DNA from: Rhopalosiphum padi
Taxonomy: Eukaryota; Arthropoda; Insecta; Hemiptera; Aphididae
Reading direction: 5' to 3'
Length of the DNA: 64,000 nt
NCBI RefSeq assembly: GCF_020882245.1
Contig: NC_083598.1
Coordinates: 29,177,858 to 29,241,857, forward strand
Both the position numbers and the translations under genes were made by a program. A model generated the notes under the pieces. It did no database searches, was not told where the DNA came from, and was given only the letters and a program-made list of their open reading frames with translations. This document shows, in pieces, positions 62,338 to 64,000 of the stretch (the first letter of the stretch is position 1; each line of letters starts with the position of its first letter).

Positions 62338-63000
62338 AGGGCCGGATTTAGGAATGTGGGTGCCCTGGGCCCACCTTTAGAAGTAAATATTATTTTTCGA
62401 TTACATATATTTAATAACCAAATTTCCAAATAACCAAAATTTTGGTAAGGAAAAAACAATGATTTGTTGTCATTTTGTCAATTGTTATAATCAAGGCTCG
62501 GGACTTTTAGCACTTAAATCATTAAAATAAGCACTTAAAAACATCATTATAAGCACTCGCCACTCAAATAAGCATTTAAAAAACTTAAATTTGAGCAAAA
62601 ATATTTAATGATTAAATAGGTACAAGGTACTAGACATAATTTGTAACTATGCTAAAAATAATATAATAAAATATTACAAAAAATATTGAAATAAAATGAT
62701 TGGGAAAAGTTTTTAACTAAAAAATCAAAAAAAATAAATAAATCTTTATATTATAAAAAAATCAAACTTCAGTTTCAAGACATTTTGCCTTATTGTTTAT
62801 AGATTTTTTGAGGGATTTTCTGAAAAAAACTATTAAAAATAAAAAAACTGGTCAAAAAAGCAAAAATAATCACAAAAACTGGTAATAAGCATCTGTTTTA
62901 AAAATCGTTGAAAAAGCAAAAAAAACGCAATCAAATTTCATAATTAAAAGTGTTGTAAAATGACATACACTTCCAAAGCACTCTAAATTCATTAAAAATA
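62337..63000. other. hAT-like terminus and AT-rich repeats
   Basis: CAGGGCCGGATTTAGG at 62337 looks like a hAT terminus without a visible partner. From 62495 the sequence repeats AAGCACTTA or TAAGCA several times, as in subterminal repeats of a transposon beginning GGCTCGGGACTTTTAGCAC. Confidence 0.4.
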
Positions 63001-63002
63001 TA

Positions 63003-63115
63003 AACGTCGTTCACGTTCACGTTCTATTTGAAAAAAAACGAATGACGTTCACATATCGTTCACTAAATATGAACGTGAACGCGTGAACGTGCGTTCATGA
63101 ACGACGTTCTTACTT
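63003..63115. repeat. GAACGTGAACG-rich inverted repeat
   Basis: AACGTCGTTCACGTTCACGTTC on one side and GAACGTGAACGCGTGAACG, then GAACGACGTT, on the other form an imperfect inverted repeat. Probably the subterminal region of a DNA transposon. Confidence 0.6.
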
Positions 63116-63165
63116 CTTTCCAAACATTGGATTATCGTAGCAATACTGCAATAGTAATCGGATTT

Positions 63166-63280
63166 GGTAAATTGAGTCCTATATTATTATTTTTAGGAAA
63201 ACTGAGTCCCCTGTAAAAAAACGAAAGCGGTGAATTGAGTCCCCTGTAAAAAAGTTAAAGCGGTGAATTGAGTCCCTTAT
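63166..63280. repeat. Tandem repeat of GGTGAATTGAGTCCC (about 36-bp spacing)
   Basis: GGTAAATTGAGTCC, AAAACTGAGTCCC, GGTGAATTGAGTCCC and GGTGAATTGAGTCCC occur at spacings of roughly 36-43 bases, three of them followed by C(C)TGTAAAAAA or CTTATAAAA. The block lies just beyond the 3' end of the MULE transposase frame on the minus strand and may be its subterminal repeat. Confidence 0.65.
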
Positions 63281-63434
63281 AAAATATTTATTCTAGTAAA
63301 TTAATAATGCTTATAATAATTAGTACTTATTTTCTAAATTAATAATAATAATAATAAAACCTAATAATAATAGGTAATCAATGTCAACTTTTTAATGAAT
63401 AATACATATTACATAATATAATAATTAATAATAA

Positions 63435-64000
63435 TTAATAATAATTAATATTGTCAATAATAATAAATAATAATACTCTTGATATTAAACGGCTAAATAT
63501 TTTAATGATAATAAATTGAAGTCTACTAATTTCATTATTTTTGTACTTCGTCATTTGTTCTCTTAATATATTCTCCTTTTCTGTGTTGTGTTTTGATTTT
63601 TTGCATAAATCTTTACTTCTTATTTGAATACATGTATTAGATTGGATTTCTTTGAGTGCATCAATAAAAATATAAATATTTGGATGCGAAGTATAAAATA
63701 AACTATTCAGCTTTGCGTGAAATGATTCACAACTATTTGTTGTACGATTAGATATTGTCGAAAATTCAGCCCAAAGATTAGGCGGGAATGTAGAATCTGG
63801 TGCAATGTATGTTTTTAAAATATAATCGGTGAATAATTTTATATTTTCATTTGCAGGAAGCTTTGGCAAGATAACTTCAATGAAACAATCATAAACATCT
63901 TTCGGTCTTAAAAATGGTAAACCAAAAAAAAGTTTTAAAAAATTACTCTCCTCCGAATTTCGTTTTTTATAATTTGTACTTAAACCAAGGCATTGTATTT
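63435..64000 (-). CDS. MULE-type transposase, C-terminal part (runs off the window)
   Basis: The minus frame is open from the window edge to the stop at 63435-63437 (about 188 codons; the true start lies beyond position 64000). It reads LGLSTNYKKRNSEE and LKLFFGLPFLRPKDVYDCF, then PPNLWAEFS, RTTNSCESFHAKLNSLFY and SHPNIYIFIDALKEIQS. The RTTN-CESFH segment with the following SHPNI is typical of the region after the catalytic core in Mutator-like (MULE) transposases common in aphid genomes. The DDE residues would be upstream. The last ~25 residues are hydrophobic and probably reflect read-through into decayed sequence. It could be an intact element or a fragment. Confidence 0.72.
   Translation of the reverse strand, partial: IQCLGLSTNYKKRNSEESNFLKLFFGLPFLRPKDVYDCFIEVILPKLPANENIKLFTDYILKTYIAPDSTFPPNLWAEFSTISNRTTNSCESFHAKLNSLFYTSHPNIYIFIDALKEIQSNTCIQIRSKDLCKKSKHNTEKENILREQMTKYKNNEISRLQFIIIKIFSRLISRVLLFIIIDNINYY

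Noticed and set aside
1..64000. tRNA, rRNA or snRNA genes
   Set aside because: I looked for tRNA B-box-like GGTTCGAATCC motifs and cloverleaf context and found none; no rRNA-like or snRNA-like segment was recognised.

Overview
This is a window of insect nuclear DNA, most likely from an aphid (Aphididae). It is very AT-rich, rich in the palindrome TAGGTACCTA and crowded with MITEs. Its real genes are split by GT/AG introns, and its proteins are of animal families. The aphid placement is inference from sequence texture and from the style of the transposon remnants. Nothing bacterial, viral or CRISPR-like is present.

Layout. Positions 1-26000 hold no gene I can recognise. They are AT-rich spacer with several CpG-dense patches (5.2-6.2, 11.9-12.2, 16.3-16.5, 19.5-20.2 and 24.4 kb), a GC-rich near-perfect 60-bp hairpin at 12521-12649, and a decayed BED-finger hAT transposase at 20.4-21.7 kb. 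Positions 24.8-33 kb are a transposon graveyard: a MITE-like unit with a 33-bp tandem repeat, a TA-flanked element with a pogo-like MITE nested in it, a hAT transposase remnant and other MITEs.

Three host genes fill 34-58 kb. (1) A WBP2-like GRAM/PPxY adaptor lies on the minus strand (34051-39416, 7 coding exons, 268 aa); its fifth intron carries a young LINE insertion that contains only ORF1. (2) A plasma-membrane monoamine transporter / equilibrative nucleoside transporter 4 homologue (SLC29A4-like) lies on the plus strand (42955-50359, 9 coding exons, 566 aa). (3) A lamin B receptor homologue lies on the minus strand (53921-57434, 8 coding exons, 558 aa). WBP2 and the transporter are head-to-head across 3.5 kb; the transporter and LBR are tail-to-tail. 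All three have CpG-rich 5' regions. Exon joins were derived by hand: reading phase is kept across every junction and the totals are exact multiples of three. The three genes show no obvious functional link: one is a transcription/endocytic adaptor, one a transporter, one an inner-nuclear-membrane protein.

Positions 58.7-64 kb are again transposon-rich. They contain a foldback element, remnants of MULE and hAT transposases and, at the right edge, a MULE transposase C-terminus running out of the window. The best leads for something undescribed are the 12.5-kb hairpin, an unidentified exon-like open frame inside an LBR intron (55693-55880), and the ORF1-only LINE.
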